Below, one piece after another: positions 1 through 8,531 of a stretch of DNA of 64,000 bases. Made by a program: the position numbers and the translations under genes. The notes under the pieces are model-generated. The model searched no databases. It had not been told where the DNA came from and was given only the letters and a program-made list of their open reading frames with translations. Origin of the DNA: Micromonospora gifhornensis (GTDB lineage: Bacteria > Actinomycetota > Actinomycetes > Mycobacteriales > Micromonosporaceae); assembly GCF_016863515.1 (NCBI RefSeq), contig NZ_BOPA01000022.1, forward strand, positions 1 to 64,000, written 5' to 3'. Within the stretch, counting starts at the first letter, position 1. The number at the start of each line of letters is the position of its first letter.

Positions 1-298
1 CGATCCGACATTGAGCACGATCTTGTGACGAGGTCAGGCGACGATGGGCTCCCTTTGGCGAGATCACGCTCTCGCCACGCAGGCGGGTTCCGGTGACGGT
101 TACCGCACCGCGTCGCCAGAGCCACGATGATGATCGACATGCGGGAGACTTGTCGCCATCGGTAGGCAATCAGCGCGATGGTGAATGCGCCCCGAGCTGT
201 GACCCTCATCTGTCACTCGGCGGATCAGTGCCAGAGTGGAATGATGACCTCGTCCATCGAGTGGCCCCGTCGAGTTGGTCGCGAGGAGAGTCGAGCCG
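1..298. other. Gene-free left edge
   Basis: I see no convincing gene here; the open frames on both strands have unnatural residue composition and no ribosome-binding site. It should hold the promoter of the phosphatase gene that starts at 299, but no clear -35/-10 pair can be picked out. Confidence 0.5.
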
Positions 299-1177
299 AT
301 GAATCTTGACAAGCTGTGGACCGACCTAGCCACAGAACTGTTGGGCGTGCTCACGGCGTACCGGTCACGGGTGGCCGACTTGGACGTGCAGGAGAAGGCC
401 GACCAAACCCTGCTCACCGAGGCCGATCTCGCGGTTGAAGAGTTGGTTATCAACCGGATCCGGGCCCTGGATCCGGCTGCTCGGGTGCTGGCGGAGGAGT
501 CCGGCAGCGGTACCTGGCGGCCCGGTGAGGACGAGGAGCCCGAGCGGATCTGGGTGATCGACCCGATCGACGGCACAGCCGAGTTCGTCAATCCCAGCAG
601 CGCGGAGTTCTGTTCCGTGATCTGCCTGCTGGAACGACGGGAACCGGTCGCCACGCTCATCGTCGCACCCGAGTTGGGGACCGACCGCACACCGATCGTG
701 GTGGTCGCCTCCCAGGCTGAGCGCACGATCACGGTCAACGGCAGACCGGCGAGACACATCAACGAACCGGTTCGTGTCGCATCCCTGACTCGTAGCGCTC
801 GTTCCGAAGCCCCACCACACGAAACCGCTATGGCTGCGGCTGGCTACACCCTGAAGACGCGGACGACGTCACAGACGCTGGACATGCTGCGTACCGCCGT
901 GGATCTTACCGATTTCGCGGCCGATGCGCCGCGCTTCGACCTCTTCTACCGTCCTCGACAGAAGGTCTGGGACGGTCTCGCAGGCTTGTGTCTCGGTGAG
1001 ATCGTCGGTCTAATGTCCACGGATGCGAAAGGGGTTCGGCATCTCCCCGTATCCATGGAAACACTTGCCCAACCAGAGCCGACGTTCGCCAGCACCGTGA
1101 TGGGTCGCCCGGAGGCCGTCAAGTGGTTCGTAGAGCAGGCGCAGGGCTCCCCCACCGCAATACGGAAGTCCTCGTAG
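299..1177 (+). CDS. Inositol monophosphatase / 3'(2'),5'-bisphosphate nucleotidase family protein
   Basis: A Mg2+-dependent, Li+-sensitive-type phosphatase of the IMPase/CysQ family, about 292 aa, the usual family length. All metal-site motifs are visible: the EE pair at residues 67-68, the D-P-I-D-G-T signature at 88-93 and the C-terminal W-D-G-L-A-G near 225. The substrate (inositol phosphate, PAP/PAPS or another phosphorylated metabolite) cannot be told from sequence. ATG at 299 was chosen over an in-frame TTG at 275 because GAGGAG sits at 282-287, a proper distance before 299. The next gene starts inside its 3' end (55-bp overlap), so the two are probably translationally coupled. GC content is visibly lower than in the trehalose genes downstream, in keeping with an accessory block. 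Confidence 0.85.
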   Translation: MNLDKLWTDLATELLGVLTAYRSRVADLDVQEKADQTLLTEADLAVEELVINRIRALDPAARVLAEESGSGTWRPGEDEEPERIWVIDPIDGTAEFVNPSSAEFCSVICLLERREPVATLIVAPELGTDRTPIVVVASQAERTITVNGRPARHINEPVRVASLTRSARSEAPPHETAMAAAGYTLKTRTTSQTLDMLRTAVDLTDFAADAPRFDLFYRPRQKVWDGLAGLCLGEIVGLMSTDAKGVRHLPVSMETLAQPEPTFASTVMGRPEAVKWFVEQAQGSPTAIRKSS

Positions 1178-2406
1178 ACGTCACATCGATCATCAGTGCC
1201 GAGGACTTCGTCGTTGCGCAGAACCGGGTCAGCCGGCCTGACGATCCGTTCGCCCGTCAGGCATTTGTCGAGCTGATCCAGTCCCTGATCTTCATGGAAC
1301 GGGTATGGGTGGCCCACCCGGTGCTCGCTCGCCCTTCGGCCGCTGATTTCGGTGGTAAGCCATACCTCCTCCGAGCGTTGGCCGACGCTGGGCTGCTGCA
1401 TCCATTGCAGTTGGATGTCGACGAGACCAGCCGGGTGCGCGACGCCGAGGACCTGGCGCTGCATGAGTTGCAGAGTTGGCGCGGCCACAAGGTCCTTGGC
1501 CAGTTCATCGAGCAGGCGGTCGCCTGCGACGATGCCCTGCCTGATCAGCGCAACTCACTATCGAAGCGTATTCACGGCTGGTGCGCTTTCCAGGCAGCCA
1601 ATGTACGCGTGGCCGGCCACCACTCGGATCGAATCGCCACACCCGACGGGGTGGAGGACGACCCTTTCGGCGCTTGGGCGCGAGCGGCATCGATCGTGCT
1701 GCGAGGCCCCCTTCAGTCCATGGCGCCCACCGGTGAGGAGGTCTACGTCGCGGCAACCCTGGCGCGTGGGCTTAAGTATCAGGCGCGCGCGGATGCCACC
1801 CGTCTCTCCTACCAGGCACACCCCGTCAGACGCGACTTCCTGCTGACCTTTGACCTCTCCACCGAGGGTGCCACCGAGACCGTGGTGTTGGACGTCATCA
1901 AGGCCATTCGGGGCATCCATCAGTCGCTCGTCACGGCGGCGGATGACAGCGACACCCACCGAGTTCAGCTGCTCGAACTAGAACTACCACTGCTCGGAGG
2001 CCGGCTCTGGCAGGCGGGCGAGATCGGCCAGATGGGCGATCGTGCCTGGGTCGACCTTGTCGTCGCCCGCATCGCCGAATATCGCGACAAGGCCGCCGAC
2101 TTACGCGCTGCCGTGGCCCGCTGCGTTACCGACGAGGACTACCTTCGCCTCGCTCGCGACATCAACGGCGCGAAACGACAGCTACTCGAACGCCTCGGCT
2201 TGCGCAAGGTCGCCCTGTCGCCGGTAGAGCAGGAACTGGTCAACGGGGTGGCCTCGGTGACCGAATCGGTGCCCGGTGTCCCCAAGGTGGCCGGCATGTG
2301 GATTGGAGCACGGGTCCTCGGCAAGCAGGTCACCGCCACGGGCACGCCGGTGCAGCGCTTCCTCTACAAGGAGTTCTACCGCGCCTGGAAACGCGCCGGC
2401 CGCTGA
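1123..2406 (+). CDS. Unknown 427-aa protein coupled to the phosphatase
   Basis: I do not recognise this protein. It is soluble in appearance (no signal peptide or membrane segment), rich in helix-forming stretches and charged residues, and ends in a basic tail. GTG at 1123 is the likely start: GGAGG lies at 1111-1115, seven bases upstream, and no other start codon occurs in frame before an ATG at about 1294, which would remove some 57 residues. The gene overlaps the 3' end of the upstream phosphatase gene by 55 bp, a strong sign that the products work together. A middle segment around residues 205-245 (R-x-D-F-L-L-T-F-D-L) could be a beta-rich core, but no catalytic motif stands out. Confidence 0.75.
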   Translation: MVRRAGAGLPHRNTEVLVDVTSIISAEDFVVAQNRVSRPDDPFARQAFVELIQSLIFMERVWVAHPVLARPSAADFGGKPYLLRALADAGLLHPLQLDVDETSRVRDAEDLALHELQSWRGHKVLGQFIEQAVACDDALPDQRNSLSKRIHGWCAFQAANVRVAGHHSDRIATPDGVEDDPFGAWARAASIVLRGPLQSMAPTGEEVYVAATLARGLKYQARADATRLSYQAHPVRRDFLLTFDLSTEGATETVVLDVIKAIRGIHQSLVTAADDSDTHRVQLLELELPLLGGRLWQAGEIGQMGDRAWVDLVVARIAEYRDKAADLRAAVARCVTDEDYLRLARDINGAKRQLLERLGLRKVALSPVEQELVNGVASVTESVPGVPKVAGMWIGARVLGKQVTATGTPVQRFLYKEFYRAWKRAGR

Positions 2407-2446
2407 ACCATCATCGGGGCGACGAGCGTCGTTGGGCAGCGGTGGG

Positions 2447-3652
2447 TCAGCGGGTGAGGCCGACGAGGGTGGCCAGGCGGGTTACGCCGGGTGGGGTGGG
2501 GCGGCCACGAGCTACCTCGGTGAGGAGGGTACGCGCCGACGGCCGCAACCGGACCTCAGCGGGCGCGACTCCATCCGCCGCGACCAGCATCCGTCCCGCC
2601 CCGGACAGGTCACCGGCCAGCAGGTACGCCCGCGCGGCGTCCACCAGGTAGGCGCCCCGGTACTCGGGCGACAACCGCCGCCACCCGTCCCGCCGGATCA
2701 GCAGCTCGTGCCGACCGACCGCCTCGGCCGCAGCGCCCCGCTCGACCGCCACCACCACCCGCGCCAGCTCCACGGCGACCGGCCCGAAACTCGTACCGTA
2801 CGGATCGTCGGCGACCTCGACCCGGCCCGCCACCGCTGCGGCCTGGTCGAGCAGCACCCCGGCCTGCCCAGGCTCGCCGCAGCCCGCCGCGGCGAGAGCG
2901 GCCTGGAGCAGCAGCGTCCCACCTACCGCCAACTCCTGCGCCCGCCGACCCGACGCCACCCCATCCCCCGCCGGTCGCGCCGCAACGCCGGTCAGCCGCT
3001 GCGCGGCGGCAACGGTGGCGGCCAGCGCCAGCCGCTGCCGACCGGCGAGCCGCAGCGCCTGCCCGATCGAGATGGCCGCCGCACCCGCCAACACCGCATC
3101 CTCGCCGGCCGCCGCCACCGCCCGGTCGGCGGTCAACCACCCGAGGTCGGCCTCACCCAGCTTCACCAGCACCGACGAGGCGACCCGGTACGCCTGCACC
3201 GGCAACTCCCCGTCCTCCGAACCCGACGACAGTTGCACGGCGTCCAGCAGCCCAGGCAGCGCACGCACCACCTGGGCGTACTGCCCATGCTGAAAGCTCA
3301 ACCAGGCATGCCCCACCCGCCGACGCAGCTCCGCCACCGGCACCTCACGCGCCGACGCCTCGAACACCCCGTACCGCGCGAGCGCCGCTCGCACCCCGTC
3401 AAACCCATCGCGTACGTCGCCGCCGGTTGACAGCGGATGCTGGCCGAGCAACACCGCCGGGTCGATGCGCAGCACCTCGGCGATAGCCTGGATCACCGAG
3501 AACCTGTCGAGTCGACGGGCACCTCGCTCCACCTTGTCCACCCAGCTCTTCGACTTCCCCAGCCGGTCGGCGAGGCCCTGCTGCGTCATCCGCCGCCGCA
3601 TCCGCCACTGCGCCACCCGCCGCCCGATCGGCACCTCACTGCGGCCGGTCAC
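2447..3652 (-). CDS. XRE-family HTH regulator with TPR-like C-terminus
   Basis: About 401 aa. The N-terminus (residues about 8-65) is a Cro/C1-type helix-turn-helix with the typical M-T-Q-Q-G-L-A-D-R-L-G and S-W-V-D-K-V-E-R-G segments; the rest is alanine-rich, helical and TPR-like, as in the large actinobacterial regulators in which the repeat domain binds a small ligand or peptide. GTG at 3652 was chosen because the HTH begins just after it; upstream in-frame sequence is arginine/glycine junk. Its own ribosome-binding site is poor, and it overlaps the 56-aa gene upstream by 17 bp, suggesting coupled translation. A second regulator of the same general architecture lies immediately upstream (3941-5131). 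Target genes are unknown. Confidence 0.8.
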   Translation of the reverse strand: MTGRSEVPIGRRVAQWRMRRRMTQQGLADRLGKSKSWVDKVERGARRLDRFSVIQAIAEVLRIDPAVLLGQHPLSTGGDVRDGFDGVRAALARYGVFEASAREVPVAELRRRVGHAWLSFQHGQYAQVVRALPGLLDAVQLSSGSEDGELPVQAYRVASSVLVKLGEADLGWLTADRAVAAAGEDAVLAGAAAISIGQALRLAGRQRLALAATVAAAQRLTGVAARPAGDGVASGRRAQELAVGGTLLLQAALAAAGCGEPGQAGVLLDQAAAVAGRVEVADDPYGTSFGPVAVELARVVVAVERGAAAEAVGRHELLIRRDGWRRLSPEYRGAYLVDAARAYLLAGDLSGAGRMLVAADGVAPAEVRLRPSARTLLTEVARGRPTPPGVTRLATLVGLTR

Positions 3653-3806
3653 GCCGCCACCGCCGATCCGGCACCGCCCGAGTGGTCTCCTCCATCGGTA
3701 CGCGCTCCGCCTCGGCCTGCTCCAACAGCCGCCGCTTCGCCGCCTCCCGCTCAGCCGCCTGAATCTGCTCACCCCGACTGACCGACTCGTCGCCCTGACC
3801 TGGCAT
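3636..3806 (-). CDS. Small charged protein (56 aa) upstream of XRE regulator
   Basis: A 56-residue, highly charged, probably helical protein with an alternating E/A/R/K central stretch and a basic C-terminus ending R-R-D-R-P-Q. ATG at 3806 is preceded by GGAGGT four bases upstream, and the stop codon lies inside the first codons of the XRE regulator (17-bp overlap). The good ribosome-binding site and coupling argue that it is real; no family is recognised. It may be a leader that drives translation of the regulator or a small partner of it. Confidence 0.5.
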   Translation of the reverse strand: MPGQGDESVSRGEQIQAAEREAAKRRLLEQAEAERVPMEETTRAVPDRRWRRDRPQ

Positions 3807-3940
3807 CCCTACCTCCAACAGACCCGGCCGTGGAGATCGTGATCAGGAGGGGCTGCTCGCCGTCTCATCTGGCCGAGGAAGGCGATCGCCTTCCCAAACC
3901 GGACGCTAAGACAGTGCGGTAGTTACTTAATTACCACCAG

Positions 3941-5131
3941 TTATGCAGCCAGGTGGATGCCCATCCGGCTGGCAAGCAGCCGCAGGTCTTCCGAGACAGC
4001 CCGCCGCCTCGCCCGCTGGGCAAGGGCCACCACCGCATCGCGGGCTAGCGGGTTCAGCGCGAACGGTACGGGTGCGGCCCGCTCGGCCTGCACGAAGGCA
4101 CCCAGCGCTTCGGCATCCCGACGACCGGTGTCGGCGAACGCCCGACCAAGATCGAGCCAGTACGACATCTGGCGATTGGTGGCCGCGAGAACCTGAGGCC
4201 GCACCGCTCGGGACAGCTCGATCACCTTGCCCATCTCGCCCTGCTCTGCGGCGATGGACATCTTCCAGAGACCCACGTTGGTCGGACCGAACCCGCACCC
4301 GTTGAAGCCGCCGCCGTCCACAGGATCCCCGAGGCTCGTCGCCTCGCGGCTCGCCTCAGCCAGATGGTCCCGGGCGACGTCTACCCGGCCGTCCACAGTC
4401 GAAGTCAGGGCCGCCGACAGGTGAAGTTGACCGAGCATCTGTCGCACCTGCTCATCACCAGCGTCGTTTTGCAACTCGACAAGCGATCGGCCGGCGGCCC
4501 GGGCAGCCAGCGACGCGGACTCGATCGGCAGGCTCTGTACATAGGCAAACCGTGCCGCACCGATCCATGCGGAGTGCTCGGCCTCCTCGGCGGCGGAAAC
4601 GGCGACGCGAGCCGCGTTCAGCGCCAGATGGCGGTACCCGAGGTGCCGCAGACATGTCGCAGCCTGGTAGGCCGCTTGAGCGAGCACGGTGCCGCCCGCG
4701 GCAGCGGACTCCAGCAGCAGGTCGGGAAGCATGCGCGCCATCGCCGGGTAGTTACAGAGGTTGCGAAGCTGATCAGTGCGCGCCAGGTCTGCCGTCAACT
4801 GCTCCTGCGTACGGGTAGACGGTCGACGCTCACCGTCCTCAATCTCGATCAGCGCGGACCAGATCGCCGGTACGCACTCGGCGGCACCCTCGCGGGCCGG
4901 ATCGCCCGGTTCCGTGCCCTGACCGAGAAGGTCAGCCACGGTGACCTGTAGGGCTGCGGCGAAGGACACGAGAGTGGAGCGCCGGTCGATGGTCTTCCGA
5001 CCCGACTCGATCTGCGAGACATAGGGCTGGCTGACGCCAGCGAGCCCGGCGAGGACGGCCTGCGACATCCCGCCCCGACGCATCCGCCAGTAGCGGATCC
5101 TCGCCCCTACGGTGTCCGTATTCATCACCAC
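3941..5131 (-). CDS. XRE-family HTH regulator with TPR-like repeats
   Basis: About 396 aa. Residues about 8-70 form a Cro/C1-type HTH (G-M-S-Q-A-V-L-A-G-L-A-G-V-S-Q-P-Y-V-S-Q-I-E-S-G with a typical recognition helix). The remaining 320 residues are alanine-rich helical repeats like those of Streptomyces TPR-containing regulators. Two GTG codons and an ATG follow each other at the start (5131, 5128, 5125); GGGAGGT about 12 bases upstream of 5131 favours a GTG start. It faces away from the RelA/SpoT-like gene at 5366, so the 234-bp gap carries both promoters. It may control that gene or the adjacent regulator; this is inference from position only. Confidence 0.8.
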   Translation of the reverse strand: MVMNTDTVGARIRYWRMRRGGMSQAVLAGLAGVSQPYVSQIESGRKTIDRRSTLVSFAAALQVTVADLLGQGTEPGDPAREGAAECVPAIWSALIEIEDGERRPSTRTQEQLTADLARTDQLRNLCNYPAMARMLPDLLLESAAAGGTVLAQAAYQAATCLRHLGYRHLALNAARVAVSAAEEAEHSAWIGAARFAYVQSLPIESASLAARAAGRSLVELQNDAGDEQVRQMLGQLHLSAALTSTVDGRVDVARDHLAEASREATSLGDPVDGGGFNGCGFGPTNVGLWKMSIAAEQGEMGKVIELSRAVRPQVLAATNRQMSYWLDLGRAFADTGRRDAEALGAFVQAERAAPVPFALNPLARDAVVALAQRARRRAVSEDLRLLASRMGIHLAA

Positions 5132-5365
5132 GCTTACCGCCTACCTCCCGTGTGGTTGGCCTGGTTAGCGGGCGGCCACCAAGCCGCCTGTCGGACGCTA
5201 CCCTTCCTCACCACCGAGCGCGACCCTCGCAAGCGGCGAAAGGGAACCTTGAGCAGCACCTATTGACCACGTCGGATCATCTGCCATGCGCGAGGAAGTC
5301 GCTCCCGACAAGGACCGGCCAAACCACCCCTCCCTTTTGGATGCAGCCGCCGGTAGCATCCAGGC
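5132..5365. promoter_or_regulatory. Divergent intergenic region
   Basis: Separates the second XRE regulator from the RelA/SpoT-like gene. On the plus strand TAGCAT at 5354-5359 ends exactly six bases before the GTG start at 5366, the arrangement expected when transcription begins at the start codon (leaderless mRNA). No clear -35 hexamer or operator palindrome was found. Confidence 0.4.
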
Positions 5366-6799
5366 GTGTCCCACGGCGAAGACATGGAAATGGTCCCCAC
5401 TCACCTGTGGCGCTACGCGCAGGATCAGCCATTCTTGGCCGAGGTGGCCGACGAGACGAGACGCTTCCTCACGGAGTTGGCGCGGGACGCCAGCATTGAC
5501 GTGCACCTTGTGAAGGCACGCCCAAAGACGCTTGCCTCGTACAAGGACAAGTCAGCGAAGCTAAAGGACGATGGAACTCCGAAGTACTCCGACCCCGCTA
5601 CAGAGATCCATGACTGCGTGGCGGCGCGTGTCATCGTCTACACCACCCGAGCGCGCAACGACATGGCCAACCTCATCGAGAATCGCTGCGAGTGCCGGGA
5701 ACGGCACAACCCCGGCGAAAAAAGACACAACGGATACGACAGCGAGCACCTCGTCATCACGGGCCTCAAAGATCCCGATTTGCAGCTCCGCTACAGCGCT
5801 CTCACGAAGTTCTTCGACAACTACAAGGGCTTGGAGATCCAGGTGCGCAGCGTGGCGGGCCACGCCTGGGCAGAATACGAGCACGACATCCGCTACAAGT
5901 CCGGCGGCTACAAAGAACTGCCATCCAATGACAAAGGTCGAGTCGATCAGTACTTCATTGAGGCCGGCGGTATGCGCCGGTACATGGACGAGATCTTCGA
6001 CAAGATCGAAGAGTTGCTCCGGCCGCAAGGTGCGGATGATGCAGCAACAGCTGACGAGCCCGTGATCGAAGTCGACGAGCCGTCACCGGAAACGCTCGAC
6101 CCGACTCTCCTGGGCCCGGCGTCGTTGGGCGCACTGGTCGCCAGTCGTTTCCCAGACGATGAGCCGGGCGACACGCTGTCACTCGCCGTTCTCGTCGACC
6201 AACTGGCGGAACTTGGTGTGACCACGGTCGGTCAGTTGGAGGCCGCGCTCTCAAACCTCGGCCAAGGCCAAGTCGCACGGCTGATGGATTATCCGATCGA
6301 GACGACCCGCGTCCGAAAATTGGACGACGAACTGCTCGCCATCTTCCTGGACCGCTATGTCGCGGCTGCTGCAGACGATGGCCGACGGCAACTCCTACGC
6401 CTGCGACTCCGCCGTGTACGGGGACGGTTCACGATCTACTCATTGGAGGGGCCGAGCGGCACCCGACGCCCTGTCACCGCCGCGCGAGCGGTACGCGATC
6501 TTGCGAAGTTCGTCGCCGAGCGTCAGGGCGTCGCGGCGGCAGCATACAACGGCTTCATCAGTGCGAGCAGAAGCGACATCTCGCCAGGCTATTTCCCGAA
6601 GGAGGTAAGGACATCCGCCGGTCCGGTGTACGTCGCGACGAACTTGTCTCGCGCCCACGCGGAGAGCCTCATGGGCGAAATGGTCTCGCGGGTTCCCGGC
6701 GTTGGGCTGCGGGTCAAACGAGCCGGTGACCTTCTCTTCGAGGCGGCTCCGGATGTCAGCGCCACAAACCCCGAGACAAGCTCAGGGCCAGGGTCATAG
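5366..6799 (+). CDS. RelA/SpoT-domain (p)ppGpp-synthetase-like protein with unassigned C-terminal half
   Basis: 477 aa. Residues about 40-180 form a RelA/SpoT synthetase domain: the R-P-K-T-x-x-S-Y-K-D-K-S-x-K-L ATP-side segment (52-65), D83 with R88, G-Y-D-S-E-H (123-128), E157-I-Q-V-R161, and H166-A-W-A-E170-Y-E-H173 with Y-K at 177-178. All core catalytic positions seem intact, so it should transfer pyrophosphate to a nucleotide (or to tRNA, as toxic small alarmone synthetases do). No HD hydrolase, TGS or ACT domain is present. Residues about 215-477 match nothing I know. That layout, synthetase plus unknown C-terminal domain, resembles fused toxin-antitoxin/phage-sensing alarmone synthetases. 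GTG at 5366 has no Shine-Dalgarno but a -10-like box six bases before it. Its 3' end overlaps treZ, which converges, by 6 bp. Confidence 0.8.
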   Translation: MSHGEDMEMVPTHLWRYAQDQPFLAEVADETRRFLTELARDASIDVHLVKARPKTLASYKDKSAKLKDDGTPKYSDPATEIHDCVAARVIVYTTRARNDMANLIENRCECRERHNPGEKRHNGYDSEHLVITGLKDPDLQLRYSALTKFFDNYKGLEIQVRSVAGHAWAEYEHDIRYKSGGYKELPSNDKGRVDQYFIEAGGMRRYMDEIFDKIEELLRPQGADDAATADEPVIEVDEPSPETLDPTLLGPASLGALVASRFPDDEPGDTLSLAVLVDQLAELGVTTVGQLEAALSNLGQGQVARLMDYPIETTRVRKLDDELLAIFLDRYVAAAADDGRRQLLRLRLRRVRGRFTIYSLEGPSGTRRPVTAARAVRDLAKFVAERQGVAAAAYNGFISASRSDISPGYFPKEVRTSAGPVYVATNLSRAHAESLMGEMVSRVPGVGLRVKRAGDLLFEAAPDVSATNPETSSGPGS

Positions 6800-8515
6800 C
6801 GCCACTATCGCGGCTGTTTCTGCTGGTAGGTCGATGCGGTCTCGGGTCACCGTGACCCCCTCCCCCGTCGCCAGCAGCACCCGTCGCGCCACCCCCGGCA
6901 ACGTCACCCGCTGCGGCTTGTCGGCCAGGTTCGCCGCTACCAGGCACCCACCGCGCCGCATCACCAGGAACCGGTCCCCGTGGCGCACCTCGACGGCGAA
7001 CAGGTGCGGATCCGACAGCTCGGGCCGTGACTTCCGCAGGGCGATCAACCGCCGGTAGAAGTCGTACATCGCGCGGTGTTCGGGTTTGTCCAGCTCGGCC
7101 CAGTCCAACCGGGAGCGTACGAACGTCTGCCGGTCCTGCGGGTCCGGCACCGCCTCGGCGGTCCAGCCGTGGGTGGCGAACTCCTGACGGCGACCCAGCA
7201 CAACGGCGGTGGCCAGTTCGGGTTCCGGGTGGGAGGTGAAGTACTGCCAGGGCGTCGAAGCAGCCCACTCCTCCCCCATGAACAGCATCGGGGTGAAGGG
7301 CGAGGCCATCAGCAGCACCGCGCCGACCCGGAGCATGGCGGGCGACAGCGACGCCGAGAGGCGATCACCGACCGCACGGTTGCCGATCTGGTCGTGATTC
7401 TGCAGGTACGCCACGAAGCGGTGCCCGGGGGTGCGCGGGTCGACCGGGCGGCCGTGTTGGCGGTTGCGGAAGCTGGACCAGGTGCCGGTGTGGAAGAAGG
7501 CGCCGGTCAGCACCTCGGCGAGGCATTCCATGGTGCCGAAGTCGCCGTAGTAGCCCTGCCGTTCGCCGGTGAGCAGGGTGTGCAGGGCGTGGTGGGCGTC
7601 GTCGTTCCACTGGGCCTGCAGGCCGTAGCCACCGGCCTCGCGTGGGCTGATCAGCCGGGGGTCGTTGAGGTCGGATTCGGCGATCAACGACAGCGGGCGG
7701 CCCAGGTGCACCGACAGACTCTCGACCTCGACGGCGATCTCCTCCAGCAGATGCACCGCGCGGGTGTCGGGCATGGCGTGTACGGCGTCCAGGCGCAGGC
7801 CGTCGACGTGGTAGTCGCGCAGCCACATGAGCACGCTGTCGAGGATGAAGCGGCGTACCCCGTCGGAGTGCGGGCCGTCGAGGTTGACGGCCTGTCCCCA
7901 GGGGGTGGTGCGGTCGCTGAGGTACGGCGCGAAGCGCGGCGCGTAGGCCCCGGAGGGCCCGAAATGGTTGTAGACGACGTCGAGGATCACCCCCAGACCT
8001 TTGGCGTGGGCGGCGTCGACGAGCCGTTTCAGCCCGTCCGGGCCGCCGTACGGTTCGTGCGGGGCGAACCAGCAGACGCCGTCGTACCCCCAGTTGTGTT
8101 CGCCGTTGAAGGCGTTGACCGGCAGCAGTTCGATCATGTCGACGCCGAGGTCGACCAGGTGGTCGAGCTTGTCGATCGCGGCGTCGAAGGTGCCTTCGGG
8201 GGTGAAGGTGCCGACGTGCAGTTCGTAGAGGATGCTGCCGGGCAGTTGGCGGCCGGTCCAGGCGCTGTCGGTCCAGGCGAAGGCCGAGTGGTCGTAGGCG
8301 CGGCTGACGCCGTGCACGCCGAAGGGCTGCCACAGGGAGCGGGGGTCGGGCAATGCCTGGTCGTCGTCGTCCAGCAGGTACGCGTAGTCGGAGCCGGCGT
8401 CGGGGACCTCGACGCGCCACCAGCCGCCCCGGCCGGCTCTCATCTCGTGGTCGGCGTCGGGCAGGCGCAGCCGTACCCGTTTCGCCTCGGGCGCCCAGAC
8501 CGTGAATTCGGACAT
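6794..8515 (-). CDS. treZ: Malto-oligosyltrehalose trehalohydrolase (TreZ)
   Basis: Releases trehalose from maltooligosyltrehalose made by TreY; cytosolic GH13 enzyme of about 573 aa. An N-terminal CBM48-like domain (starting S-E-F-T-V-W-A-P-E-A) is followed by the catalytic barrel with the four conserved regions: D-V-V-Y-N-H, G-L-R-L-D-A-V-H (nucleophile Asp), I-A-E-S-D (acid/base Glu) and N-H-D-Q-I-G-N-R. ATG at 8515 was chosen over an upstream in-frame start because GGGAGG precedes it and the domain begins there; it lies 16 bp after the treY stop. Last gene of the glgX-treY-treZ operon. Its 3' end overlaps the converging RelA/SpoT-like gene by 6 bp. Confidence 0.96.
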   Translation of the reverse strand: MSEFTVWAPEAKRVRLRLPDADHEMRAGRGGWWRVEVPDAGSDYAYLLDDDDQALPDPRSLWQPFGVHGVSRAYDHSAFAWTDSAWTGRQLPGSILYELHVGTFTPEGTFDAAIDKLDHLVDLGVDMIELLPVNAFNGEHNWGYDGVCWFAPHEPYGGPDGLKRLVDAAHAKGLGVILDVVYNHFGPSGAYAPRFAPYLSDRTTPWGQAVNLDGPHSDGVRRFILDSVLMWLRDYHVDGLRLDAVHAMPDTRAVHLLEEIAVEVESLSVHLGRPLSLIAESDLNDPRLISPREAGGYGLQAQWNDDAHHALHTLLTGERQGYYGDFGTMECLAEVLTGAFFHTGTWSSFRNRQHGRPVDPRTPGHRFVAYLQNHDQIGNRAVGDRLSASLSPAMLRVGAVLLMASPFTPMLFMGEEWAASTPWQYFTSHPEPELATAVVLGRRQEFATHGWTAEAVPDPQDRQTFVRSRLDWAELDKPEHRAMYDFYRRLIALRKSRPELSDPHLFAVEVRHGDRFLVMRRGGCLVAANLADKPQRVTLPGVARRVLLATGEGVTVTRDRIDLPAETAAIVAL

Positions 8516-8531
8516 GACGCAGCCTCCCGGG

